Assembly (NCBI GenBank): GCA_026389745.1
Contig: JAPLHG010000112.1
Location: 1 to 23,763, forward strand
From: Chloroflexota bacterium
GTDB lineage: Bacteria; Chloroflexota; Dehalococcoidia; Dehalococcoidales; Fen-1064
Direction: 5' to 3'
Length of the DNA stretch: 23,763 bases
Below are positions 15,437-21,850 of this stretch, piece after piece. Each line of letters begins with the position of its first letter. The stretch's first letter is position 1. The notes below the pieces were generated by a model, which worked only from the letters and a program-made list of their open reading frames with translations, was not told where the DNA came from and did no database searches. The translations under genes and the position numbers were made by a program.

Positions 15437-15466
15437 CCGCTTCCTCCATTTAGTTGCTTATCAATC

Positions 15467-15503
15467 TTATACCATGACATTCGTTCAGAATGATATGGTA
15501 TAA
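15467..15503. promoter_or_regulatory. 37-base near-perfect palindrome, probable operator
   Basis: TTATACCAT (15467-15475) and ATGGTATAA (15495-15503) are perfect complements. Inside, CATTC and GAATG pair around GTTCA; only the two-base GA/AT step breaks the symmetry. Each arm end reads TGGTATAA, an extended -10-like sequence, facing outward on both strands (TGG TATAAT on plus, TGG TATAAG on minus). The minus-strand one would serve the DUF1858-like gene. It may be a repressor site, a paired promoter, or a terminator for the gene at 15573-16109. Confidence 0.5.
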
Positions 15504-15572
15504 TATTTTACATTGTCAAGTTGAGAAACAGCGGCAATCTCGTCGAGAGAGACTGTGTCTAGCCGTATTCTG

Positions 15573-16109
15573 TTACTGCAAAGAAAGTCGGAACTCGTCT
15601 ACAATGCCTTCTTTTCTGACGAGAGCATTTTTGATGCCGTACTGCTTGCTTAACATCAACGGCACACAACAACAGGTACAGCAGTTACAGATAGCGTAAT
15701 AGTCGCCACGACATTTGACAATATTGTGAATCAGTCCGCGAGAGTGACAATCTCGCAGGATACCCTTAGCTTCTTCTGCGGTGATGCGGTGGTAATCATT
15801 AGGTCTTTCGGTAACAAAAGCGCTGTCCTGAAGATTGAGCATAATTTCTGCCTGAATGGGATTACCACATTTGTGCTCTAATTCCCGGCAGGCGCAGGGA
15901 CCCACTGCCAGTCCCTTTGCCAAACTAACAATTTCCTCAGCCTCGGCAGTGGTGAGCAGATAAGCTCCTTCCAGTTTCTTGCCCCACATATTCCCCACCC
16001 GCCTCACCAGCAAGCCAATGAGCGGAATCTTTGTCCACTCTGCCCAGAAGAGGTAGAACTTCAGAGCCGGCTCGCGGTGTCGACTGTATAGTTTTAATGA
16101 GTGATGCAT
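15573..16109 (-). CDS. Cys-rich protein with CxCR and CNCCxCCC clusters, putative Fe-S/metal protein
   Basis: A 178-residue protein of a type seen in anaerobes next to or fused with ferredoxin domains. Two Cys groups are visible: GPCACRELEHKCGNP (about 71-85) and AICNCCTCCCVPLM (about 139-152). They are separated by a segment with ITAEEAKGILRDCHSRGLIHNI. Related proteins continue with a 2x[4Fe-4S] ferredoxin domain; here the chain ends about 27 residues after the last Cys cluster, so that domain is absent. The N-terminus (LKFYLFWAEWTKIPLIGLLVRRVG) is amphipathic and could touch the membrane. Nothing purine-rich precedes the ATG. The function is unknown; a role in redox or metal handling is an inference from the Cys pattern only. 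Confidence 0.65.
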   Translation of the reverse strand: MHHSLKLYSRHREPALKFYLFWAEWTKIPLIGLLVRRVGNMWGKKLEGAYLLTTAEAEEIVSLAKGLAVGPCACRELEHKCGNPIQAEIMLNLQDSAFVTERPNDYHRITAEEAKGILRDCHSRGLIHNIVKCRGDYYAICNCCTCCCVPLMLSKQYGIKNALVRKEGIVDEFRLSLQ

Positions 16110-16156
16110 AATTAAATATCAGCATAACACAAAGATACTAAAATTATAAATCCCCA

Positions 16157-16182
16157 AATGTCATTGCTTCGCTTCACTCGCT
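16157..16182 (+). repeat. Repeat-family end fragment, copy C
   Basis: AATGTCATTGC followed by TTCGCTTCACTCGCT matches the left terminal repeat of copy A for its first 11 bases. It lies immediately before the headless coding fragment that begins at 16183 and may mark the break that removed the 5' part of that gene. Confidence 0.4.
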
Positions 16183-16359
16183 ATCGGCAGTGGTATCGGG
16201 CTTCTCACCGGCAAGGAACGGGGCAGAATTGCCGGTATCGTTCACGGTGCCCTGAGCCTCTTCTCAATCCCCATCGGCACTGTGATTGGTGTGCTGCCGA
16301 TTATCTACCTCACCAAGACAGAGGTGAAGAATTATTTCACTTCACAACCTGAGGCTTAA
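16183..16359 (+). pseudogene. 3' fragment of a membrane-protein gene lacking its start
   Basis: From 16183 the frame reads IGSGIGLLTGKERGRIAGIV, then a second segment with HGALSLFSIPIGTVIGVLPI, and ends KNYFTSQPEA before TAA (16357-16359), 58 codons in all. The frame is open back to 16150 but has no ATG, GTG or TTG. The sequence looks like the last two helices of a small integral membrane protein of the type with GxxLLxGKxxGR...PIGTxxGxxxLxxL...VKxYF, a pattern I recognise only generically. The rest of the gene is absent, and the 5' side is repeat sequence. The last 23 bases overlap the 3' end of the FAH-family gene on the other strand. I interpret it as a relic, not an expressed gene. Confidence 0.6.
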
Positions 16360-17107
16360 TGAGGTAGTTTCTCAAAACGCCAATCGGCTCAATCTTAATC
16401 TCAATGGTATCACCAGGATTCATCGGGCCGATACCGCCGGGAGTGCCTGTGGCAATAATATCACCGGGTAATAGTGTCATCACATTAGAGATAAAACTGA
16501 TAATCTCCCGCGCTGAATAGATGAGGTCGCTGGTGTTACCCTTTTGCTTTAATTCGCCGTTGAGGTAAGTCTCAACCGATGTTTGTTCAGGGTCAACCTC
16601 AGTCTCAATACAGGGACCGAAGACAGCGAAGGTATCGAAACCCTTAGCTCTTGTCCATTGCCCGTCATGATTCTGCAAATCACGTGCTGTGACATCGTTG
16701 AAGCAGGTATAGCCCAGCACATAGTCCAGTGCCTCCGTCGGTGAGACATGGTTGGCTTTTTTCTTAATAACCACACCCAGTTCGCCTTCATAGTCGACCC
16801 GCTGGGACATTTCAGGATAAACAATTTTATCTTCAGGTCCAATAACTGCCGTGGTGGGTTTCAAAAAGAGCAGAGGCGTCTGAGGAATCTGCGCTTTTAG
16901 CTCTCTGGCATAACTGTGGTAATTAAGTCCCAGACAAATAATTTTGGAAGGGACACAGGGTGCCAGGAGTTTAACCTCGCTGAGTTTGCAGGTGGTTCCG
17001 GAATATCGAATCGTGTTGAAGGGATTCCCCCGAATGACTTTGATGGTTCGGCTGTTCAATACTCCGTAGGCGGTCTTTCTGCCAGTACAAAAACGTACGA
17101 TCTTCAT
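16337..17107 (-). CDS. Fumarylacetoacetate hydrolase (FAH) family protein
   Basis: A 256-residue FAH-fold protein. A small N-terminal domain (1-50) precedes the catalytic core: CLGLNYHSYARE (about 58-69), PLLFLKPTTAVIGPEDKIVYP, the metal ligands in VDYEGELGVVI, NDVTARDLQNHDGQWTRAKGFDTFAVFGP, ETYLNGELKQ and GDIIATGTPGGIG. These match the acylpyruvase / 2-hydroxyhepta-dienedioate isomerase branch. Such enzymes hydrolyse C-C bonds of acylpyruvates or decarboxylate oxaloacetate with Mg or Mn; the substrate here cannot be read from sequence. No SD sequence precedes the ATG, and a promoter places its -10 box eight bases before it, so the mRNA may be leaderless. The gene stands alone downstream of gmk. 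Confidence 0.93.
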   Translation of the reverse strand: MKIVRFCTGRKTAYGVLNSRTIKVIRGNPFNTIRYSGTTCKLSEVKLLAPCVPSKIICLGLNYHSYARELKAQIPQTPLLFLKPTTAVIGPEDKIVYPEMSQRVDYEGELGVVIKKKANHVSPTEALDYVLGYTCFNDVTARDLQNHDGQWTRAKGFDTFAVFGPCIETEVDPEQTSVETYLNGELKQKGNTSDLIYSAREIISFISNVMTLLPGDIIATGTPGGIGPMNPGDTIEIKIEPIGVLRNYLIKPQVVK

Positions 17108-17115
17108 AGCTAATC

Positions 17116-17145
17116 AGTTTAACGTTATCTATTGGTGATTGGCAA
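17116..17145 (-). promoter_or_regulatory. Candidate leaderless promoter of the FAH-family gene
   Basis: On the minus strand TTGCCA (17140-17145), an 18-base spacer and TAAACT (17116-17121) lie eight bases before the ATG at 17107. The -10 is four of six bases, so this is weaker than the birA and DUF1648-like cases. Confidence 0.4.
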
Positions 17146-17220
17146 ATCCGTAATCACAAATGTGATAATTTACAGCGACTACGAAGGGTGAAACCTTGAT
17201 ACGGTCGTATTCTTGCGCAA

Positions 17221-17285
17221 TGACCCATCACCCGACCTCTTCCCTATAGGGAAGAGGAATAATAAAAAGAGGAAGCGGGTGGTCA
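17221..17285. repeat. 65-base nested palindromic element between gmk and FAH genes
   Basis: The ends TGACC/GGTCA and CACCCG (17229-17234)/CGGGTG (17276-17281) are inverted. Inside is a perfect 22-base palindrome (17236-17257) of CCTCTTCCC, TATA and GGGAAGAGG. The inner CTCTTCC can pair either with GGAAGAG of the palindrome or partly with GAGGAAG further right, giving two folds. It lies after the remA-gmk operon and may end it. The adjacent TTGCGCAATGACC suggests contact with the repeat family. Confidence 0.55.
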
Positions 17286-17346
17286 GTTAGAAAGTTGGGG
17301 TCTGTTTACTTGTTACCGGTAGCAGAAGGGATGGAATTTTAAATGG

Positions 17347-17985
17347 TTAAAGAAGAGTAATCTCGCGTGATGGGACACGGCACTTTTCGGCGGTGATGAT
17401 TGCCTGAATCTCGGCTACTGCCGCTTCAATCTGGCCGCAATAATTGAACACAACATAATCGAACATCGAAGCTTGCTCGATTTCGCTGTTCGCGGTTTGC
17501 AGTCGCACTGCCAGTGCCGCCGGCGATTCGGTATAGCGATTCCTCAATCTATTGGCGAGCTCCTCCATAGATGGTGGCGTGAGAAAGATAAACAACGCTT
17601 GGGGCACAATTTTCTTGATGTTTGCCACACCTTGAACATCCACCTTGACCATCACATCTTTGCCCTGTTTCAATGCCTTTACAATGGGCTCTTTGGGCAC
17701 ACCGTACCAGTTACCATAGACGTTAGCCGATTCCAGCAGTTCGTTGTTTGCCAGTAATCGCTTAAACTCCCCCTCGCTGACAAAATGATAATCCACTTTG
17801 TCTTTTTCATTATGGCGTCGCGGTCTGGTAGTCATAGTAGTAACAAACTCAATGGCAGAAGAGGATTTCTTCAGACAACTGAGAACGGCATCTTTCCCTA
17901 CGCCTGATGGACCTGATAGCACAATCAGTAAGAGCTTTCTGGAAAAGCCGGCAGTCGGGTCAGTACCGTGTGATATTTCTCCCAT
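17347..17985 (-). CDS. gmk: Guanylate kinase
   Basis: A 212-residue guanylate kinase, which phosphorylates GMP to GDP with ATP. The P-loop is LSGPSGVGKDAVL; GMP-binding residues lie in TTMTTRPRRHNEKDKVDYHFVS; then come the NVYGNWYGVP and KVDVQGVANIKK regions, and the lid RLRNRYTES. It has a 17-residue N-terminal extension (GEISHGTDPTAGFSRK) before the P-loop strand. The ATG at 17985 is preceded by TTG in frame (17988); I use ATG, with GGGTGG as ribosome site. It lies 20 bases after remA, a conserved pair in many bacteria. The rpoZ gene that often follows is not here. Confidence 0.96.
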   Translation of the reverse strand: MGEISHGTDPTAGFSRKLLLIVLSGPSGVGKDAVLSCLKKSSSAIEFVTTMTTRPRRHNEKDKVDYHFVSEGEFKRLLANNELLESANVYGNWYGVPKEPIVKALKQGKDVMVKVDVQGVANIKKIVPQALFIFLTPPSMEELANRLRNRYTESPAALAVRLQTANSEIEQASMFDYVVFNYCGQIEAAVAEIQAIITAEKCRVPSREITLL

Positions 17986-18005
17986 CAATCCACCCTGTTC
18001 TTTAG

Positions 18006-18275
18006 TTATTCTTCCTCTGAGATAGGTTTTGGCGAACCCGTCTGCAGTCTACCAGCGATGGTATCCGGGGCGAGTGCCGCCAGAATGACATGCCCGCTAT
18101 CAGCAACGATGACGGCTTTGGTGCGTCTGCCATTGGTCATATCGATGAGAAGACTTTTACTTCTGCCTTCCTGAACCATACGCTTGGTCGGCGCTGAGTT
18201 CGGCGAAGCGATAGCGATAACCCTGTTCATCGCCAGCATATTATTGAACCCGATATGAACTAATTCAATCCCCAT
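18006..18275 (-). CDS. remA: RemA/DUF370 family DNA-binding regulator
   Basis: An 89-residue protein with MGIELVHIGFNNMLAMNRVIAIASPNSAP, then MVQEGRSKSLLIDMTNGRRT and VIVADSGHVILAALAPDTI, the full DUF370/RemA pattern. In Bacillus RemA forms ring-like oligomers that bind DNA and activates matrix and osmoprotection genes; in other phyla its targets are not known. The frame is open to 18338, but the start at 18275 matches the family N-terminus and follows a GAGGTGAG ribosome site, while a promoter lies within the longer frame. It is the first gene of the remA-gmk operon and is divergent from the Nfn-like operon. Confidence 0.93.
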   Translation of the reverse strand: MGIELVHIGFNNMLAMNRVIAIASPNSAPTKRMVQEGRSKSLLIDMTNGRRTKAVIVADSGHVILAALAPDTIAGRLQTGSPKPISEEE

Positions 18276-18309
18276 CGTCTCACCTCGAAACAACTTTGAT
18301 ATTGTTAAC

Positions 18310-18338
18310 ATCATATACTTTTTAGAGTCAACAAACAA
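18310..18338 (-). promoter_or_regulatory. Candidate promoter of remA-gmk
   Basis: TTGTTT (18333-18338), 17 bases, TATGAT (18310-18315) on the minus strand. An alternative pairing is TTGACT (18326-18331) with TAACAA (18302-18307), spacer 18. Either gives a short leader with the GAGGTGAG site. Confidence 0.4.
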
Positions 18339-18425
18339 CTAGCATAGTTACCGAATTCACGATTGATGCCGGCATATTATAAGTATATACTGCTTAAATT
18401 CTAAGAATTTGCTTACTCTTTACGC

Positions 18426-18454
18426 TTGACGACAAATAAAAAATCGCTGATAAT
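18426..18454 (+). promoter_or_regulatory. Promoter of the Nfn-like operon
   Basis: TTGACG (18426-18431), exactly 17 bases, then GATAAT (18449-18454): five of six in each box. Transcription would begin near 18461, only about ten bases before the hairpin described in the next entry. Confidence 0.6.
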
Positions 18455-18470
18455 AAAGATACAGAAACGC

Positions 18471-18521
18471 TCGGTCAGGATTGAGGTGATTGTGAGAGAG
18501 CAGCCCTGACCGAAATTTTTT
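18471..18521 (+). promoter_or_regulatory. Attenuator-like hairpin with a five-codon ORF in its loop
   Basis: TCGGTCAGG (18471-18479) pairs perfectly with CCTGACCGA (18505-18513), and six T follow at 18516-18521: the shape of an intrinsic terminator, but inside the leader. The 25-base loop holds GAGGTG, then a GTG-initiated mini-ORF (18492-18509) reading Val/Met-Arg-Glu-Gln-Pro and ending TGA within the right arm. A ribosome on it would prevent the hairpin from forming. The Nfn-like gene begins 14 bases after the T-run. That the mini-ORF is translated is inference. Confidence 0.5.
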
Positions 18522-18534
18522 GGGGTAAGTAAAA

Positions 18535-19374
18535 CTGTACAAGATTCTAACCGCAAAAACTCTGGTCCCAGATATTCATCTGTTCAAATTTAACGCGCCT
18601 CTCATTGCACGTAAGGCGAAGGCAGGGCAGTTCGTTGTCCTTATAATTGATGAGAAGGGCGAGCGCATTCCCCTGACCGTTGCCGATTGTGATGCCAAAG
18701 AAGGCACACTGACCATTGTCTTCACGGAAGTGGGTAAAACCACCCGCGAACTGGGTTGCTTGAAAACTGGCGATTCCATTATGAGTTTGACCGGTCCGCT
18801 CGGTTTACCGACTCATGCTGAGAAATTCGGTACCGTAGTCTGTGTCGCCGGCGGTTTTGCAGTGGCTCCCATTATGCCCATCGCTCGAGCAATGAAACAG
18901 GCAGGCAACAGAGTCATTTCCATTATGGGGGCGCGTTGTAAAGACTTCATCTTCTGGGAAGATGAATTGCGCAGTGTCAGCGACAAATTGATAGTTACCA
19001 CCGATGACGGCTCTTACGGTCGTAAAGGTCTGGTGACCGAACCGCTGAAAGAAATATTGGAGAGTGGTGAGAAGATTGACCGTGTGATTGCCATCGGTCC
19101 CAGCGTGATGATGAAATTCTGTTCCGAGACTACCCAGCCTTTCGGAGTCAAGACAATCGTTAGCCTGAATCCAATTATGGTGGATGGCACCGGTATGTGT
19201 GGGTGTTGTCGGGTATCGGTAGGCGGTCAAACTAGATTTGCTTGTGTTGACGGTCCTGATTTCGATGGACATCAGGTAGATTGGGATTTACTTGCGATTC
19301 GACAGCGCAATTATCTCGCGGAAGAGAAGCGGGCTCTCGAAAACTGGCAATGTCAGTACGGCGGTCATCACTAA
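18535..19374 (+). CDS. nfnA: NfnA-like FAD/[2Fe-2S] subunit (ferredoxin:NADP oxidoreductase / SudB type), apparent CTG start
   Basis: A ferredoxin-NADP reductase-like flavoprotein of 279 residues. From the codon at 18535 it reads (M)YKILTAKTLVPDIHLFKF, matching the family's MYKIL start. It continues with PGQF-like AGQFVVL, the FAD motif RIPLT (44-48), the NAD(P) region CVAGGFAVAPIMPIARAM, and a C-terminal iron-sulfur segment MVDGTGMCGCCRVSVGG with FACVDGPDFDGH. Between the preceding in-frame TAA and the first canonical start (GTG 18730, already inside the domain) there is no ATG, GTG or TTG, so initiation would need CTG, with GGGGT nine bases upstream. Starting at 18730 would lose the flavin half. 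Together with the next gene it would move electrons between NADPH, NADH and ferredoxin, or act in sulfide or glutamate metabolism. Confidence 0.85.
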   Translation: MYKILTAKTLVPDIHLFKFNAPLIARKAKAGQFVVLIIDEKGERIPLTVADCDAKEGTLTIVFTEVGKTTRELGCLKTGDSIMSLTGPLGLPTHAEKFGTVVCVAGGFAVAPIMPIARAMKQAGNRVISIMGARCKDFIFWEDELRSVSDKLIVTTDDGSYGRKGLVTEPLKEILESGEKIDRVIAIGPSVMMKFCSETTQPFGVKTIVSLNPIMVDGTGMCGCCRVSVGGQTRFACVDGPDFDGHQVDWDLLAIRQRNYLAEEKRALENWQCQYGGHH

Positions 19375-19395
19375 CTTATTGTCTGGAGGATTAAT

Positions 19396-20752
19396 ATCGC
19401 TAAGCTCAATCTAAATCGAGTCGAAATGCCCCGGCAGGAACCTAGGATTCGAGCGAAAAATTTCAAAGAAGTAGCTTTGGGTTACACTCCGGAAATGGCA
19501 CTGGAGGAGGCTAACCGCTGTACCCAATGTCCGAAACGACCCTGTGTCGATGGCTGTCCTGTTAATGTGGATATCCCCGAGTTTATCAAGGCACTCTGCG
19601 AAGGCAATATGCCAGAAGCGTTCAAGGCTCTCAAAAACAAGAATGCTCTACCGGGTACCTGCGGTCGGGTGTGCCCTCAGGAAACTCAGTGCGAAGCCAA
19701 ATGCACGCTGGCAAAGCAAAAAGCACCTGTTGCTATCGGACGTTTAGAGCGATATGTCGCCGATTGGGAGAGAAATAATAAGTTCGCTATGCTGTCAGCT
19801 TCACCACTACCCTTATCGAGTGGTAAGAAAGTGGCTGTGATTGGCTCGGGACCGGCTGGATTGACAGCCGCGGCAGACCTAGCGAAAAAAGGTCATGCCG
19901 TTACCATTTTTGAAGCTTTGCATGTCGGCGGTGGAGTGTTGATGTATGGTATCCCCGAGTTCAGACTACCCAAGGAAATTGTCCAGAACGAGGTCAACTT
20001 TGTAAAGTCGCTGGGAGTGGAACTCGTACTTGACGCCGTTATCGGTAAAATCAATACTCTGGATGAGCTTTTGAACAACGGCTACGATGCTGTTTTCCTG
20101 GGCACCGGCGCCGGACTGCCGATGTTTTTAAATATTCCCGGAGAAAATCTCTGCGGTATTTATTCCGCCAACGAATGGCTCACCCGCATCAACCTGATGA
20201 AAGCCCATCTCTTCCCGAAATATGACACGCCTTTGAGGATGGGGAAGAAGGTGGCGGTCATTGGCGGTGGTAATGTGGCGATGGATGCCGCCCGATGTGC
20301 TCTGCGGTTATGCGCTGAGGAAGTCTATATTGTTTACCGTCGTTCTGAAGCGGAACTGCCTGCCCGGAAAGAAGAAGTTGAGAATGCTATGGAGGAAGGT
20401 ATCATCTTCAAGTTCCCCACCAATCCCATCAGATTCCTTGATGACGGGAAAGGATGGGTGAATGGTATGGAGTGCATCGAGATGGAGCTTGGCGAGTCTG
20501 ACACCAGCGGCAGAAGACGCCCGATCCCCAAAAAGGGCAGCGACACCCAATCCTTTGATTGCTTCCACCACTGAAGGATTAAAAACAACCATTCATGATA
20601 CCGTAGTTGCTGACGAAGCCACTGGTAAGACTGTTAAAGATAAGGTCTGGGCAGGCGGTGATATTGTCACCGGCGCCGCCACAGTTATCAGTGCGATGGG
20701 CGCCGGCAAACGCGCCGCCGTAGATATTGATAAGTTCCTGAGCGGAAAGTAA
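19396..20752 (+). pseudogene. nfnB: NfnB/GltD-like NADPH-dependent flavoprotein subunit, frameshifted by a deletion
   Basis: The first frame (to TGA at 20572-20574) has the N-terminal iron-sulfur domain (CTQCPKRPCVDGCPV and CGRVCPQETQCEAKC), the FAD motif VAVIGSGPAGLTAA and the NADPH motif VAVIGGGNVAMDAARCALR, ending RRRPIPKKGSD. The rest continues one frame over from about 20543: TPNPLIASTTEGLKTT, then WAGGDIVTGAATVISAMGAG to TAA at 20752. About 15 residues normally lying between GSE and TPNP, including the VIxAIG strand, are missing. The lost length must be 2 modulo 3. The start is also odd: homologues begin KLNLNRVEMP, and the codon at optimal distance (six bases) from GGAGG is ATC (19396); the first ATG, 19426, lacks an SD. 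It is same-strand, 21 bases after nfnA. Real decay or sequence error cannot be told apart here. Confidence 0.8.
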
Positions 20753-20815
20753 AAACCTGCGGGTAAATACCAGGTCCTAAGCTCTAAATCCTAAACAATA
20801 TCCAATTGTTTAATA

Positions 20816-20944
20816 CTAGATTCCGTATCAGGCTTGCACTGTTCCTGAATCTAGCTCAGACAAGACTTGATACGAGGTACGGAATGGCACTCTTCTGTCC
20901 TTGCTTCGTTGTCCGCCTCAGGCGGTCTCATCGCAAAGACATTC
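20816..20944. repeat. MITE-like repeat, copy D (partial, right end intact)
   Basis: Begins with the inverted pair CTAGATTC...AGG and CCTGAATCTAG (20816-20854). It then has the 16 bases ACAAGACTTGATACGA (20860-20875) identical to copy B. It ends with CCGCCTCAGGCGG, TCTCATCGCAAAGACATT (to 20944), nearly the same as the right end of copy A (10198-10228). No left TGTCATTGCGAG end is seen. It separates the broken nfnB from the broken adenine deaminase remnant. Confidence 0.65.
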
Positions 20945-20984
20945 TCACCATTTTTTATAGTGTTGGAGGGATTGAATACGAGGA

Positions 20985-21324
20985 GTGTTTAAGTCCCTAT
21001 TGTATATTGTCGCTGTAGGCACGAATGATGAAGATCTTCATGTCGCCGTCAAAGAAATCGAAAAATTGCAGGGTGGTTTGGTGGCTGCCGCCGATGGCAA
21101 GATATTGGCTAGCCTGGCTTTACCTGTCGCCGGATTGCTCTCTGATGAACCTCTGGAAACTGTGGTAGCAAAACTGGAGAAAGTCGAACGCACGGCAGGT
21201 AAACTGGGCACAAAACTTTCTTCTCCATTTGCCACACTGTCATTTTTTAGCTCTGCCGGTTATCCCTGAACTCGGACTCACTAATTTGGGAATAGTGGAT
21301 GTAAAGCAGTTCAAATTGATTTAG
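20985..21324 (+). pseudogene. Adenine deaminase C-terminal remnant, frameshifted
   Basis: From about 21003 the frame reads IVAVGTNDEDLHVAVKEIEK, then LQGGLVAAADGKILASLALP and VAGLLSDEPLETVVAKLEK, which is the C-terminal part of adenine deaminase (Ade; family pattern 'VGTNDxDMxxAV...LPxAGLMS'). The text before it (VFKSLLY) does not match the expected DSHN motif, so the ~480 upstream residues are gone. In the T6 run at 21243-21248 the frame shifts: moving one base restores FLALPVIPELGLTNLGIVDV and a stop at 21322-21324. A single extra T would explain this. Ade converts adenine to hypoxanthine, but this remnant cannot be active. Copy D of the repeat lies directly upstream. Confidence 0.75.
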
Positions 21325-21385
21325 AATTGTGTTTTATCATTCACTCGAAAGCGGGAGCACCAGAAAGCTGGCGCTGGTTTTGAAA

Positions 21386-21850
21386 CTAACCCTTGGCTGG
21401 CAGAATGACGGTTGCTCTACCGGGTGTGGTAATTTCATCCTTTCCGTTCTCGATTCGGATGTTACAATCAACAAAATGCTGGCCGCCCTCGGTGTATTTT
21501 CTAGTGACTTCGCCTTTGCACCACCATGTCTCGCCTTCCTGTGACTCGGTCATGGTTCTCATCTGTCTGGGGTAATCCATTGCCCGGTACTGGCAGGAGA
21601 ATTTCTTCAGTGTCCCCTGTTCTCCCATCCAGACGGTAACTAGCTGGATCAGCCATTGTCTTTTCAGCGCGCCGTGAACAATCGGCTTGCCGACTCCCAC
21701 AGATTCGGCAAAAGCCATATCATAATGAAGAGGATTGAAGTCCCCGGAGGCGCCTGCCCATTTGACCAGCATCTGGGTGGTTGCCACTTTGGCAAGGGGT
21801 ATTATTTCTGCACCGACTTCAATGTCTTCCCAGTATATTTGCTCAGGCAT
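21386..21850 (-). CDS. MaoC-like dehydratase (hot-dog fold), second gene of pair
   Basis: A 154-residue single hot-dog protein. It opens YWEDIEVGAEI, then has the hydratase-2 signature WAGASGDFNPLHYDMAFAES with Asp and His as probable catalytic residues, followed by VGKPIVHGALKRQWLIQLV. This resembles the catalytic domain of R-specific enoyl-CoA hydratases. It overlaps the upstream MaoC gene by eight bases, so both are translated together and probably form a heterodimer in which this chain carries the active site. Substrate (for example a branched or long acyl-CoA) cannot be determined. The downstream side is the short gap before the adenine deaminase remnant. Confidence 0.9.
   Translation of the reverse strand: MPEQIYWEDIEVGAEIIPLAKVATTQMLVKWAGASGDFNPLHYDMAFAESVGVGKPIVHGALKRQWLIQLVTVWMGEQGTLKKFSCQYRAMDYPRQMRTMTESQEGETWWCKGEVTRKYTEGGQHFVDCNIRIENGKDEITTPGRATVILPAKG

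Noticed and set aside
18805..19272. 155-residue minus-strand frame inside nfnA
   Set aside because: It is antisense to a clearly conserved flavoprotein and shows no motifs.
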